Below, piece by piece: positions 29,416 to 37,824 of a stretch of DNA of 64,000 bases (position 1 is the stretch's first letter; every line of letters starts with the position of its first letter). The translations under genes and the position numbers were made by a program. The stretch comes from Allobosea sp. UNC402CLCol (GTDB lineage: Bacteria; Pseudomonadota; Alphaproteobacteria; Rhizobiales; Beijerinckiaceae): assembly GCF_000745475.1 (NCBI RefSeq), contig NZ_JQJJ01000009.1, forward strand, positions 558,001 to 622,000, in the 5' to 3' direction. The notes under the pieces are model-generated. The model was given only the letters and a program-made list of their open reading frames with translations. It ran no database searches and was not told where the DNA came from.

Positions 29416-31389
29416 TCAGGCGGCCGCGATGGCAAGCGCGCGATCCAGCGTCTCGACCACGTCGCAGCCCATGAAGATGAACGAGGAGACGCCGGCCTTG
29501 TTCAACGCCGCTTCGCTTTCGCTGGGGCGCCCGGCGAGCCAGACCGTCGCGCCCGCCTTCGCCAGCGCCTCGGCCGCAGCCGCGCCTTCCTCGGCATAGG
29601 CAGTGTCGGAGCCGCATAGGCAGGCGAGCTTGGCGCCCGAGGAGCGGAACGCGCCGACGAGCGCGTCGAGGTCGGTCGCGCCGTTCTGGGCGAAGCCGTC
29701 GCTGCCCGAGGCCGAGAAGCCGCCGGCCTCGAACAGATTGCGGGCGAAGCCGGCGCGGGCGGTAAAATCGGCGATCGAGCCGAGCGTGGCCAGGAACACG
29801 GCCGGGCGCTGCGGCAGGGCATCGGCCTTGTCGCGCAGCGCCTCGAAGGGCTCGGCCAGCCGATGCGCGGGCAAGGCCTCGACACGGAGCCTCTGACTGG
29901 GTGGGATCAGCGCTTCCGGGCGCCTGGCGCCTGCGATGAAGGCTTTGACGATTTCACCGGGATTGCGTTCCGCCGTGCTGCCCGGCTGAGGGGAGGCGGC
30001 CTCCTCCACCGGGGCGATCTCCAGCACCGAGACGGCATTCTCGCGGATGTTCGGGAACTCGCTCGTGCCGGTGATCGGCACGCGTCGTGTCGCGATGGCC
30101 TTGGCCGAGGCGGCGCGCTCGCGCGCGATGCCCTGCTGGACATGGCCATTGGCAAGCGCCGCGAGCACGCCTTGCAGGTCGTCGCTGCGCTCGCGCTCGA
30201 GGTCCTGGAAACGGCTCCAACCCTGCTCGCACAGCGCCTGCGTCAAGGCCTCGAAGCCTCCCGCGCCGGCGGCGGGGTCGGCGACGCGCCAGAGATTGGA
30301 TTCCTCCAGCAGGATGAGCTGCGTGTTGCGGGCGACGCGCCGGGCAAACAGGTCGGGCAGGCCGAGCGCCGCGGTGAAGGGCTGGACGGTGAGCGAATCG
30401 GCGCCGCCGACACCGGCGGAGAAGGCCGCGACGGTGCCGCGCAGCAGATTGACCCAAGGGTCGCGCCGGGTCAGCGAGCGCCAGGCGGTCTCGGCATGGA
30501 TCGTCGCGGGCTTCGGTTCCAGTCCGCAGGCTTGCTGCACCCGGTTCCAGAGCAGGCGGGCGGCGCGGAACTTCGCCACGGTCATGAACTCGTCGGTATC
30601 GGCGACGAGCGTGAAGGCGATGGCGTCGCGCGCTTCCTGCAGCGACAGGCCCTGCGCCTCCAGCGCGCGCAGATAGGCGAGTGCCGTCGCTAGCGCGGCG
30701 CCGAGCTCCTGGGCCTCGGTGGCGCCGGCCTCGTGATAGGGGCGGGTATCGACCGTGACGAAGGGGCCCTTGAAGCCACGCTGTTTCAGCGCCGCGATCA
30801 CCACCGCCAGCCGGCGGCCGACCTCCGGCCAGGGCGCCGCGAGCGAGCCATGGCTGGCGAGGACGCCGATCGGGTCGAAACCGAACTCCACCGACAGCTC
30901 GCCTGGGGCGTGGCCGCGTTTCTCGATCAGGGCGGCGAGCATGAGCGCGTTGACGCGCCCCTGCGGTGCCGGATCCAGCCTGAGGCGGATCAGGTCGAGC
31001 ATCACGCCGTCCAGCGCACTGTCGAGCGTCGCGACATCGTCGGCAACAAGGCCATAGCCGCGAGCGGCGCGTGCGCCGGCGAAGGCGATGGTGAGCATGT
31101 CGGCTCCGCCTTCGAGCTCGGCCAGCGCCAGCCTGCGCGCCTCCTCCGCTTGCGGATGATCGACCCGCGCCGCGACATGCCAGCGACCGGCCTCAGCACG
31201 GAAGGCCCGCTCGCCCGATGCCGCTTCATAGAGCGGTTCGATGCGGATGCCGTCGGCGCTGCGCCCGACCAGTTTCTTCTCGAAATCGGCGCCCTTCAGC
31301 ACCTTGTCGACGGCGGTTCGCCACGCCTCACGCGAAGCGGCCGGAAAGGCGTCGAGATAGGGCAGGTCGGATGAGGTCGCCGAGTTCAT
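29416..31389 (-). CDS. mutA: methylmalonyl-CoA mutase, small subunit
   Basis: A 657-residue mutase-fold protein homologous to the large subunit but without the B12-binding DxHxxG motif, as expected for the non-catalytic beta subunit. The barrel part runs to about residue 450 (FVTVDTRPYHEAGATEAQEL, VAAFSAGVGGADSLTVQPF). A degenerate flavodoxin-like domain follows (LACLCGSDTAYAEEG). Start ATG at 31389 (MNSATSSDLPYLDAFP). It heads the mutA-thiD-mutB operon, and the region upstream holds three CGCACGGCC repeats. Confidence 0.93.
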   Translation of the reverse strand: MNSATSSDLPYLDAFPAASREAWRTAVDKVLKGADFEKKLVGRSADGIRIEPLYEAASGERAFRAEAGRWHVAARVDHPQAEEARRLALAELEGGADMLTIAFAGARAARGYGLVADDVATLDSALDGVMLDLIRLRLDPAPQGRVNALMLAALIEKRGHAPGELSVEFGFDPIGVLASHGSLAAPWPEVGRRLAVVIAALKQRGFKGPFVTVDTRPYHEAGATEAQELGAALATALAYLRALEAQGLSLQEARDAIAFTLVADTDEFMTVAKFRAARLLWNRVQQACGLEPKPATIHAETAWRSLTRRDPWVNLLRGTVAAFSAGVGGADSLTVQPFTAALGLPDLFARRVARNTQLILLEESNLWRVADPAAGAGGFEALTQALCEQGWSRFQDLERERSDDLQGVLAALANGHVQQGIARERAASAKAIATRRVPITGTSEFPNIRENAVSVLEIAPVEEAASPQPGSTAERNPGEIVKAFIAGARRPEALIPPSQRLRVEALPAHRLAEPFEALRDKADALPQRPAVFLATLGSIADFTARAGFARNLFEAGGFSASGSDGFAQNGATDLDALVGAFRSSGAKLACLCGSDTAYAEEGAAAAEALAKAGATVWLAGRPSESEAALNKAGVSSFIFMGCDVVETLDRALAIAAA

Positions 31390-31451
31390 GCGCGCCGATG
31401 CTCCCTTCCGCACGATGTGCCGTCGCGGGGACTGATTGCCACGGGCGCGAC

Positions 31452-31501
31452 CGCACGGCCATCCCTACTTCGTCGCACGGCCGGTGCGCAAACGCACGGC
31501 C
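31452..31501. promoter_or_regulatory. three direct CGCACGGCC repeats upstream of mutA
   Basis: CGCACGGCC occurs at 31452-31460, 31474-31482 and 31493-31501, spaced about two helical turns apart (22 and 19 bases). The last two copies also form inverted arms: GTGCG at 31484-31488 faces CGCAC at 31493-31497 across CAAA. The array is 60-110 bases upstream of the mutA start on the minus strand. It is a candidate operator for a regulator of propionate or branched-chain catabolism; the regulator is not in view. Confidence 0.5.
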
Positions 31502-31512
31502 GTCGTGAGCTG

Positions 31513-31541
31513 AAAAGAAAACACCGCCCGAAGGCGGTGCT
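31513..31541 (-). terminator. Rho-independent terminator of the 128-residue protein gene
   Basis: Read on the minus strand, GCACCGCC, a TTCG tetraloop and GGCGGTG form a stable seven-base-pair hairpin (31522-31539). It is followed by TTTTCTTTT. It sits 20-50 bases after the stop of the gene ending at 31564. Confidence 0.85.
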
Positions 31542-31563
31542 TGGAGACTGCGATGCGCGCCGC

Positions 31564-31950
31564 TCAGACGAACTGGCCGAGCCCTGGGATCGCGCCGACG
31601 ATGGCGCCCATCGTGTCCTCGCCGGCCTTCTCGCGGCCATAGGCGAACATTTCCTTCGAGACGGATTGGATCTGCGGCATCGAGAGGCCGGCCCCCATCA
31701 ACTGGCCACCGAGCGCCATGACGCCGCCGCCTCCGCCCATAAGGCCGCCGATCGCGCCGAGCACGCCGCCCTTGGCGCCGCCTTCGGCATCCGCGAGCTC
31801 CTGAGAGCCCGGCAGCGCCGCCATCAACTGGCTGATCTCGCTCGTCGGGCCTTCCTTCTGCAGGAAGGCGAGGATGATGCCGAGGGCCTTGCGGGCCAGA
31901 TCTTCGTTGAGGCCGGACGCCGCAACGATCCTTGAAATCAGTTCATCCAT
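31564..31950 (-). CDS. small soluble protein of unknown function with Gly-rich centre
   Basis: A 128-residue protein without signal peptide. Helical ends (MDELISRIVAASGLNEDLAR; GREKAGEDTMGAIVGAI) flank a glycine-rich centre (AIGGLMGGGGGVMALGG). The N-terminal helices faintly resemble DUF2267-type proteins, but I do not claim membership. The start at 31950 follows AAGGA. Divergent from the HerA-like gene across an AT-rich gap with TTTACATATTTAC near 32000, and closed by a strong terminator. Confidence 0.7.
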   Translation of the reverse strand: MDELISRIVAASGLNEDLARKALGIILAFLQKEGPTSEISQLMAALPGSQELADAEGGAKGGVLGAIGGLMGGGGGVMALGGQLMGAGLSMPQIQSVSKEMFAYGREKAGEDTMGAIVGAIPGLGQFV

Positions 31951-32097
31951 GTCGTGTGTCCTTACCCGGCCGATACGGCCTCCCGAAAAATAGTTTACAT
32001 ATTTACGATCCAATTCCAACGGCCATCGGGCTTCCGCCCTCTGCGTCCTTTGGTTACAGGTTTAACCTGACAGTTTTGAGAGCGATGGACGGTGACG

Positions 32098-33642
32098 ATG
32101 GCGGATGACGGTGCGATTCTGATCGGCAAGAGCGGCAAGCCGGAGAACCTCTTGCTGAAGCTCGCCAACCGCCACGGCCTCGTGACGGGCGCGACCGGCA
32201 CCGGCAAGACCGTGACCTTGCAGGTGATGGCGGAAGGCTTCGCGCGCAACGGCGTGCCGGTCTTCGCCGCCGACATCAAGGGCGATCTCTCCGGCATCGT
32301 GGCGCCGGGCGATTCCAAGCCGGCCTTCGTCAACCGGGCCAAGGAAATCGGCGTCAAATATGAGCCCGACCAGTTCACCACCGTCTTCTGGGACGTCTTT
32401 GGCGAGCAGGGGCACCCGGTCCGTGCCACCATCTCCGAGATGGGGCCGCTGCTGCTGGCGCGGCTGCTCGATCTCAACGACACGGCCGAGGGCGTGCTCA
32501 ACATCGCCTTCCGCATCGCCGACGAGCAGAAGCTCCTGCTGCTGGATCTCAAGGATCTGCGCGCGATCCTGACCTTCATCGCCGAGAACGCTTCGGACCT
32601 GACGACGAAATACGGCAATGTCAGCCCGGCGACCGTCGGCACGATCCAGCGCGGACTTCTGGTGCTGGAGAACCAGAAGGGCGATCTGTTCTTCGGCGAG
32701 CCGGCGCTCGACATCAACGACCTGATGAAGACGGATCGCGACGGCCGCGGGGTCGTCAACATTCTCGCCGCCGACAAGCTGATGAACAATCCGCGACTCT
32801 ACGCGACCTTCCTGCTCTGGCTGCTCTCCGAGCTGTTCGAGCAGCTTCCCGAGGTCGGCGACCTCGACAAGCCGAAGCTCGTCTTCTTCTTCGACGAGGC
32901 GCATCTGCTCTTCAACGGGGCTCCGAAAGCCCTGCTCACGGCGGTCGAGCAGGTGGTGCGCCTGATCCGCTCGAAGGGCGTCGGCGTCTATTTCGTCACG
33001 CAGAACCCGCTCGATGTCCCCGATACCGTGCTCGCCCAGCTCGGCAACCGCGTCCAGCATGCGCTGCGCGCCTTCACCCCGCGCGACCAGAAGGCGGTGC
33101 GCGCCGCCGCCGAGACCTTCCGCCAGAACCCCAAGATCGATACCGAACAGGCCATCACCCAGCTCGCGGTCGGCGAGGCGCTGATTTCGATGCTGGAGGG
33201 CAAGGGCTCGCCCGAGATGGTCGAGCGCGCGCTGATCGCGCCGCCGATGGCGCAGGTCGGCCCCTGCACCGCGCAGCAGCGCCAGCAGGCGATCAACAGC
33301 TCTCCCGTGAAGGGCAAGTACGACACCATGGTCGACCGCGAGTCGGCCTATGAAGTGCTGATGCAGCGCAAGAACCTCAATCCGGACGGCTCGCCGATCG
33401 AGGCGTCGACGGATGGCGGCGGGGGCGGCGGCATCCTCGACACGATCAGCGGCTGGCTCGGCGGAGGGGCTCCGCAGCAGCGGCCCAAGACCGGCCCCGG
33501 CTCGCGCGGCGGCCCGCTGCCGCAGAGCATGACCGAGAAGATCATCACCTCGGCGGCGCGCTCGGCCGCGACCTCGATCGGCCGCCAGGTCGGCACCGCG
33601 ATCCTGCGTGGTATTTTGGGCTCGATGACCGGGAAGCGCTGA
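32098..33642 (+). CDS. HerA-like ATPase (DUF853)
   Basis: A protein of about 514 residues of the HerA/FtsK-related DUF853 family. Walker A is [17 protein letters not shown] near residue 35, Walker [13 protein letters not shown] near 265, and an arginine-finger-like [16 protein letters not shown] follows. A Gly/Pro-rich linker of about 40 residues ([18 protein letters not shown]) precedes a short basic C-terminal helix. No NurA nuclease or Sir2 partner is adjacent, so its role (DNA translocation in an unknown process) stays open. A GTG at 32092 is an alternative start. Confidence 0.87.
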   Translation: MADDGAILIGKSGKPENLLLKLANRHGLVTGATGTGKTVTLQVMAEGFARNGVPVFAADIKGDLSGIVAPGDSKPAFVNRAKEIGVKYEPDQFTTVFWDVFGEQGHPVRATISEMGPLLLARLLDLNDTAEGVLNIAFRIADEQKLLLLDLKDLRAILTFIAENASDLTTKYGNVSPATVGTIQRGLLVLENQKGDLFFGEPALDINDLMKTDRDGRGVVNILAADKLMNNPRLYATFLLWLLSELFEQLPEVGDLDKPKLVFFFDEAHLLFNGAPKALLTAVEQVVRLIRSKGVGVYFVTQNPLDVPDTVLAQLGNRVQHALRAFTPRDQKAVRAAAETFRQNPKIDTEQAITQLAVGEALISMLEGKGSPEMVERALIAPPMAQVGPCTAQQRQQAINSSPVKGKYDTMVDRESAYEVLMQRKNLNPDGSPIEASTDGGGGGGILDTISGWLGGGAPQQRPKTGPGSRGGPLPQSMTEKIITSAARSAATSIGRQVGTAILRGILGSMTGKR

Positions 33643-33656
33643 GCGCGGGCGCCAGG

Positions 33657-33761
33657 CGTCATTCTCGGGCGGCGCGAAGCGTAGACCCGAGAATCTTAGG
33701 CCGGAAGGGGTGCGGGAGCCTCTTTCGGCAAGAGATGCTCGGGGCAAGCCCGAGCATGACG
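33657..33761. repeat. palindromic intergenic repeat, copy 3
   Basis: CGTCATTCTCGGG at the left and CCCGAGCATGACG at the right enclose an inner hairpin (TTCTCGGG with CCCGAGAA around 33663-33694). The element is about 105 bases and fills the gap between the convergent HerA-like and mntH genes. It is a sequence variant (TCTCGGG) of the family seen at 3693. Confidence 0.8.
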
Positions 33762-33772
33762 AGACCGGGGCC

Positions 33773-35116
33773 TCAAGACCCCGTCGCGAAGTCAACGATC
33801 AGCTTGAGGTTCAGCACGATGATAATCGCCGCGGTCAATGCGGCGATCACGGTCAGCCAGCGCGGCGCCACCAGCTCGCCCATCTTGGTCTTCGAGGCCG
33901 TGAACATCACGAGCGGCACCACCGCGAAGGGGAGCTGCAGGCTGAGGACCACCTGGCTGAGGATGAGCAGTTTCGCCGTCTGGCCCTCACCATAGATCAG
34001 CGTGACGACGATCGCGGGCACGATGGCGACGAGCCGGGTCACGAGCCGCCTCAGCCAGGCCGCCAGCCGGATGCGCAGGAAGCCTTCCATCACGATCTGC
34101 CCGGCCATGGTCGCCGTCACCGTCGAGTTCAGGCCGCAGCAGAGCAGGGCGATGGCGAAGAGCGAGGGCGCGATCGAGGAGCCGAGCAGCGGCTGTAGCA
34201 GCTCCTGTGCCCGGCCGAGTTCGGCGACGTCGGTATGCCCGCCCTTGTAGAAGGTCGCGGCGGCCAGGATCAGGATCGCGGCGTTGATCACCAGGGCGAA
34301 GGTCAGCGCGACGGTCGAGTCGATCGTCGCATATTTCAGCGCCTCGCGCTTCTCCGGCAACGTGTGGCCATAGGCGCGGGTCTGGACGATGCCGGAGTGC
34401 AGGTAGAGATTGTGCGGCATCACCGTCGCGCCGATGATGCCGAGCGCGATGTAGAGCATGTTGGGATTGGTGACGATCTCGGTCGTCGGCGCGAAACCGC
34501 GGATGACTTCACCCCAGTTCGGATCGGCAAGCGCGATCTGGATCGCGAAACAGACCGCGATCACGCCGAGCAGCGTGATGATGAAGGCCTCGATCCAGCG
34601 AAAGCCCTTGGTCTGCAGCCACAGGATGATGAAGACGTCGAGGGCGGTGATCATCACGCCGATCTCGAGCGGGATGCCGAAGAGCAGGTTGAGGCCGATG
34701 GCCGTGCCGATCACCTCGGCGAGGTCGGTGGCGCAGATCGCGAGCTCGGCGAGGAGCCAGAGCGGCCAGGCCATATAGGGCGGATAGGCATCGCGGCAGG
34801 CCTGGGCGAGGTCGCGCCCCGTCGCGACCGCGAGCCGCGCGCAGAGCGACTGCAGGATCACCGCCATGATGTTGGAGATGAGCGCGACGACGAGGAGGGT
34901 GTAGCCGAACTGCGCCCCGCCCGCGAGCGAGGTCGCCCAGTTGCCGGGGTCCATATAGCCGACGGCGACCAGATAGCCTGGTCCGAGAAAGGTCAGGAAT
35001 TTCCGCCAGGACGAGGATGTCGGAGCCACCGAAACCGAGCGGAACACATCGGCGAGCGAGGGCTCGCCGCGCGATCGAAGCCAGATCGACGAGGATTCCG
35101 GAGCGCCCTGGGACAT
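33773..35116 (-). CDS. mntH: NRAMP-family divalent metal transporter (manganese type)
   Basis: A 447-residue inner-membrane importer of Mn(II), possibly Fe(II), driven by protons. About eleven membrane segments are visible. The metal site is marked by [12 protein letters not shown] in the first helix (DPGN) and [13 protein letters not shown] in the sixth (MPHN), both diagnostic of [25 protein letters not shown] also matches. Start ATG at 35116. A palindromic operator overlapping the promoter lies immediately upstream, pointing to repression by a Fur-superfamily regulator when metal is plentiful. Confidence 0.95.
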   Translation of the reverse strand: MSQGAPESSSIWLRSRGEPSLADVFRSVSVAPTSSSWRKFLTFLGPGYLVAVGYMDPGNWATSLAGGAQFGYTLLVVALISNIMAVILQSLCARLAVATGRDLAQACRDAYPPYMAWPLWLLAELAICATDLAEVIGTAIGLNLLFGIPLEIGVMITALDVFIILWLQTKGFRWIEAFIITLLGVIAVCFAIQIALADPNWGEVIRGFAPTTEIVTNPNMLYIALGIIGATVMPHNLYLHSGIVQTRAYGHTLPEKREALKYATIDSTVALTFALVINAAILILAAATFYKGGHTDVAELGRAQELLQPLLGSSIAPSLFAIALLCCGLNSTVTATMAGQIVMEGFLRIRLAAWLRRLVTRLVAIVPAIVVTLIYGEGQTAKLLILSQVVLSLQLPFAVVPLVMFTASKTKMGELVAPRWLTVIAALTAAIIIVLNLKLIVDFATGS

Positions 35117-35129
35117 GGTCTGACCTTGC

Positions 35130-35149
35130 TGCAACTTATTTGCAATAAG
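35130..35149 (-). promoter_or_regulatory. candidate Mur/Irr/MntR-type operator of mntH
   Basis: Two interleaved perfect dyads are present: TGCAA-CTTAT-TTGCA (35130-35144) and CTTATT-TGC-AATAAG (35135-35149). The block lies 14-33 bases before the mntH ATG and just downstream of the -10 element, so a bound repressor would block initiation. TGCAA half-sites resemble metal-responsive sites of Mur, the rhizobial manganese regulator of the Fur superfamily. Which protein binds is an inference. Confidence 0.7.
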
Positions 35150-35150
35150 C

Positions 35151-35177
35151 CTTATAGAGCGCTCCGGTGCCTGTCAA
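35151..35177 (-). promoter_or_regulatory. candidate promoter of mntH
   Basis: On the minus strand a consensus -35 TTGACA (35172-35177) is followed after 15 bases by TATAAG (35151-35156), or after 16 by ATAAGG. The spacing is slightly short. The initiation point would fall inside the adjacent palindrome, giving a very short leader before the ATG at 35116. Confidence 0.6.
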
Positions 35178-35292
35178 TGCAGTTGCGAAGCGTTATCAAT
35201 TTGAGCGTGTGTGAAGCCGGGCGGCAATGCGCGATGAGGGGCTGACGCCCGGGCCGGGGCTTGCCATGATGCCGTCACCTGAATCGCATCCG

Positions 35293-36684
35293 ATGGCCGC
35301 CATGTCCCAGCTTCCCGCTATTCTCGCCCGTCTCGATGCCGGGCTCGACGCCTCGCTCGAGCGTCTCTCTTCCTGGCTCGAGATTCCGTCGATCGGCACC
35401 GATCCGGCTTTCAACGCGCAGACCCGCGCCGCTGCCGAGTGGCTCCGCGCCGATCTGGAAGCGCTCGGCTTCAAGGCGGAGCTGCGCGAGACCGGCGGTC
35501 ACCCCGTCGTATTGGCGCATCGGCCCAAGCCTGGCGCGCCGCATGCGCTGTTCTACGGCCATTACGACGTGCAGCCGGTCGATCCGCTGAACCTCTGGGA
35601 TACCGAGCCGTTCAAGCCGGTCATCCGCGAGATCGAGCCGGGCCGCAAGGTCATCTCGGCGCGCGGCGCCTGCGACGACAAGGGCCAGGTGATGACCTTC
35701 ATCGAGGCCGTGCGCGCGACGCTGGCCGAGACTGGCGACCTGCCCATCGGCCTGACCATCCTCGTCGAGGGCGAGGAGGAATCGGGCTCCGTCAACCTGC
35801 CTCCCTACATCAAGGCCAATGCCGCCGAGCTCAAGGCGGATTACGCGCTCATCTGCGACACCGGCATGTGGGATCGCGAGACGCCGCTGATCACCTCGAC
35901 CCTGCGCGGCATGGTCTATCAGGAGGTGACGCTGACGGCAGCCGATCGCGATCTGCATTCGGGCCTGTTCGGTGGCGCCGCCGCCAACCCCATCCATCTC
36001 CTCGCCAGGATCCTGGGCGAGCTCCATGACGAGACCGGCCGCATCACCGTCCCCGGTTTCTATGACGGCGTGCACGAGCCGACCAATGCCCAGAAGGCCG
36101 AATGGGCCGATCTCAACCTCACCGAGAAGGAATTCCTCGGGCAGATCGGCCTGAAGCACTCCATCGGCGAGAAAGGGCGCATGCTGATCGAGCAGATCCA
36201 GTCCCGCCCGACCTGCGACGTCAACGGCATCTGGGGCGGCTATACGGGAGAGGGCAGCAAGACGGTCATTCCGAGCAAGGCCTCGGCCAAGGTCTCCTTC
36301 CGCCTTGTCGGCGATCAGGACCCCGCGAAGATCGCCGCCGCCTTCCACCAGTTCGTCCGCGACCGGCTGCCGGATGATGTGACGGCCGAATTCATCAGCC
36401 ATTCCGGCTCGCCGGCTCTCGCCGTGCCGCCGGATTCACCGGTGCTCCAGAAGGCGCGCAAGGCGCTGGCCGACGAATGGGGCGGGCGCGTGGTTTCCAT
36501 CGGCAGCGGCGGCTCGATCCCCGTCGGCGGCGATTTCAAGCGCACGCTCGGCATCGACACGCTCTTCGTCGGCTTCGGCCTCGACGACGACCGCGTGCAT
36601 TCGCCGAACGAGAAATACGACCTGTCCTCCTTCCACAAGGGCCAGCGTTCCTGGGCCCGCATCTTGCAAGCTCTCGGTTCATGA
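35293..36684 (+). CDS. M20 family metallopeptidase (dipeptidase)
   Basis: A cytoplasmic zinc peptidase of about 463 residues of the M20/ArgE/DapE group. Metal-binding and catalytic blocks are visible: [16 protein letters not shown] (His and Asp), [13 protein letters not shown] (bridging Asp), EGEEESGS (general-base and metal Glu) and the C-terminal [11 protein letters not shown] (His). A dimerisation lid domain occupies the middle. It most likely cleaves dipeptides; the exact substrate cannot be told. Starts at 35293 (MAAMSQLP) or 35302 are both reasonable. It overlaps the LOG-family gene by four bases. Confidence 0.9.
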   Translation: MAAMSQLPAILARLDAGLDASLERLSSWLEIPSIGTDPAFNAQTRAAAEWLRADLEALGFKAELRETGGHPVVLAHRPKPGAPHALFYGHYDVQPVDPLNLWDTEPFKPVIREIEPGRKVISARGACDDKGQVMTFIEAVRATLAETGDLPIGLTILVEGEEESGSVNLPPYIKANAAELKADYALICDTGMWDRETPLITSTLRGMVYQEVTLTAADRDLHSGLFGGAAANPIHLLARILGELHDETGRITVPGFYDGVHEPTNAQKAEWADLNLTEKEFLGQIGLKHSIGEKGRMLIEQIQSRPTCDVNGIWGGYTGEGSKTVIPSKASAKVSFRLVGDQDPAKIAAAFHQFVRDRLPDDVTAEFISHSGSPALAVPPDSPVLQKARKALADEWGGRVVSIGSGGSIPVGGDFKRTLGIDTLFVGFGLDDDRVHSPNEKYDLSSFHKGQRSWARILQALGS

Positions 36685-37262
36685 AATCAGTCTGTGTCTT
36701 CTGCGGCTCCAATCCCGGCAATGACCCCGTCTATGCGGCCGGCGCCCGCGCCATGGGCGCCGAGATCGCAAGGCGGGGCCTGACACTGGTCTATGGCGGC
36801 GGCGCCGTCGGGCTGATGGGCATCGTCGCCAATGCGGCGATGGAGGCCGGCGGCGAAGTCCACGGCGTCATTCCCAAGGCGCTGCGCGACCGCGAGGTCG
36901 GCCATGTCGGCCTGACCCGGCTCGAGGTCGTCGACACCATGCACACGCGCAAGGCCCGCATGGCTGAGCTGTCGGACGGCTTCATCGCCATGCCCGGCGG
37001 CATCGGCACCTTCGAGGAGCTGTTCGAGATCTGGACCTGGGGCCAGCTCGGCATCCATTCCAAGCCGCTCGGCCTGCTCAACGTTGCTGGGTTCTACGAT
37101 CCGCTGGCCACATTCCTCGACCAGACCGTGGAGGCCGGCTTCCTCAAGCAGAGCCACCGCGCCATGGCGATGACCGATACGGAGCCGGCGACGCTGCTCG
37201 ACCGGATGGAGGCCTATGTTCCCGCCGCGACCTATAAATGGGTCGAGAAGGAAGAGGTCTGA
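36681..37262 (+). CDS. LOG-family nucleotide phosphoribohydrolase (TIGR00730)
   Basis: A 193-residue Rossmann-like enzyme of the LOG group that cleaves nucleoside 5'-monophosphates (cytokinin riboside 5'-monophosphate type activity) to base and ribose 5-phosphate. The catalytic signature [12 protein letters not shown] and the [10 protein letters not shown] block are both present. The N-terminus is [15 protein letters not shown]. The ATG overlaps the M20 peptidase stop as ATGA. Its stop is the left border of the GTA leader region. Confidence 0.93.
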   Translation: MKSVCVFCGSNPGNDPVYAAGARAMGAEIARRGLTLVYGGGAVGLMGIVANAAMEAGGEVHGVIPKALRDREVGHVGLTRLEVVDTMHTRKARMAELSDGFIAMPGGIGTFEELFEIWTWGQLGIHSKPLGLLNVAGFYDPLATFLDQTVEAGFLKQSHRAMAMTDTEPATLLDRMEAYVPAATYKWVEKEEV

Positions 37263-37305
37263 CTTAATCCCCGGGATTGCTCTCTCAGGTTGTAGGAATA
37301 TTATC

Positions 37306-37338
37306 TTGACATTGTGACGCTGATCCGGTAGAGATCAG
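37306..37338 (+). promoter_or_regulatory. candidate promoter and dyad operator of the GTA cluster
   Basis: A consensus TTGACA (37306-37311) is followed after 17 bases by TAGAGA (37329-37334), a weak -10. The -10 is embedded in an inverted repeat, CTGATC at 37320-37325 and GATCAG at 37333-37338. The region is AT-richer than its surroundings. It is the only stretch between the LOG gene and the first GTA gene that looks promoter-like. The binding protein is unknown. Confidence 0.45.
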
Positions 37339-37364
37339 GAACGCTCACGAAATATGCCCGAACG

Positions 37365-37397
37365 AAGCCGCCGCGCTCTCCAGCCGGCGGCTTTTTC
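37365..37397 (+). terminator. hairpin with T-run in the GTA leader (terminator or attenuator)
   Basis: AAGCCGCCG (37365-37373) pairs perfectly with CGGCGGCTT (37385-37393) across an 11-base loop and runs into TTTCG. This is an intrinsic-terminator shape. It lies downstream of the candidate promoter and 25 bases before the first GTA ATG, so it could attenuate the operon rather than only end the LOG transcript. Confidence 0.65.
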
Positions 37398-37422
37398 GTG
37401 GCCGTCATCCGAGAGGGACGTC

Positions 37423-37824
37423 ATGGCAGAAGAGGACGAGACAACGTCGCAGCCAGCCGCTGAGCTGAAGCCGAAACGGAAGACGGTCTCGCGCAAGGCG
37501 GTGGTGGGTCAGCTCTGGCGTGCTGCCAAGCGCCAGATCGATACGCATGAGGAACATCTCGCCGACCTGCCGAGGGGCACGACCGCAAGCGAGGCCGACG
37601 CTAAGGCGTTGGCCGTGCTTGCCCGCACCGTCCGCGAACTGGTCGCGATCGAGGAGCCTCAGGCCACAAGGAAGGACAAGCGCACGGATGAGCCTTCCGC
37701 TGCCGATGATCTGCGACATGTCGCACAGCTCCGTCAGGATCTTGCTCGACGTCTTGAAGCCCTTGTCGCTCAGGACGCGCGTGAGAATTCTGAAGAAGCT
37801 GATGCCGACAGCGACGCCGGATGA
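37423..37824 (+). CDS. putative small terminase-like protein (GTA g1 position)
   Basis: A 133-residue, charged, helical protein beginning MAEEDETTSQPAAELKPKRK. The centre (QLWRAAKRQIDTHEEHLADL, ALAVLARTVRELVAIEE) looks like a helical oligomerisation region, and the tail is acidic (ENSEEADADSDAG). Position directly before TerL matches GTA g1/TerS; sequence alone does not prove it. GAGAGGGACG precedes the ATG. Its last 137 bases are shared with the start of TerL in the +1 frame, and there codon use is unlike the rest of the gene (third-position GC about 42% by hand count). Confidence 0.65.
   Translation: MAEEDETTSQPAAELKPKRKTVSRKAVVGQLWRAAKRQIDTHEEHLADLPRGTTASEADAKALAVLARTVRELVAIEEPQATRKDKRTDEPSAADDLRHVAQLRQDLARRLEALVAQDARENSEEADADSDAG

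Noticed and set aside
32098..33642. HerA-like ATPase as part of an anti-phage system
   Set aside because: No NurA, Sir2, nuclease or other defence partner is adjacent, and the DUF853 group is widespread as a housekeeping-type gene; I therefore do not call a defence system.
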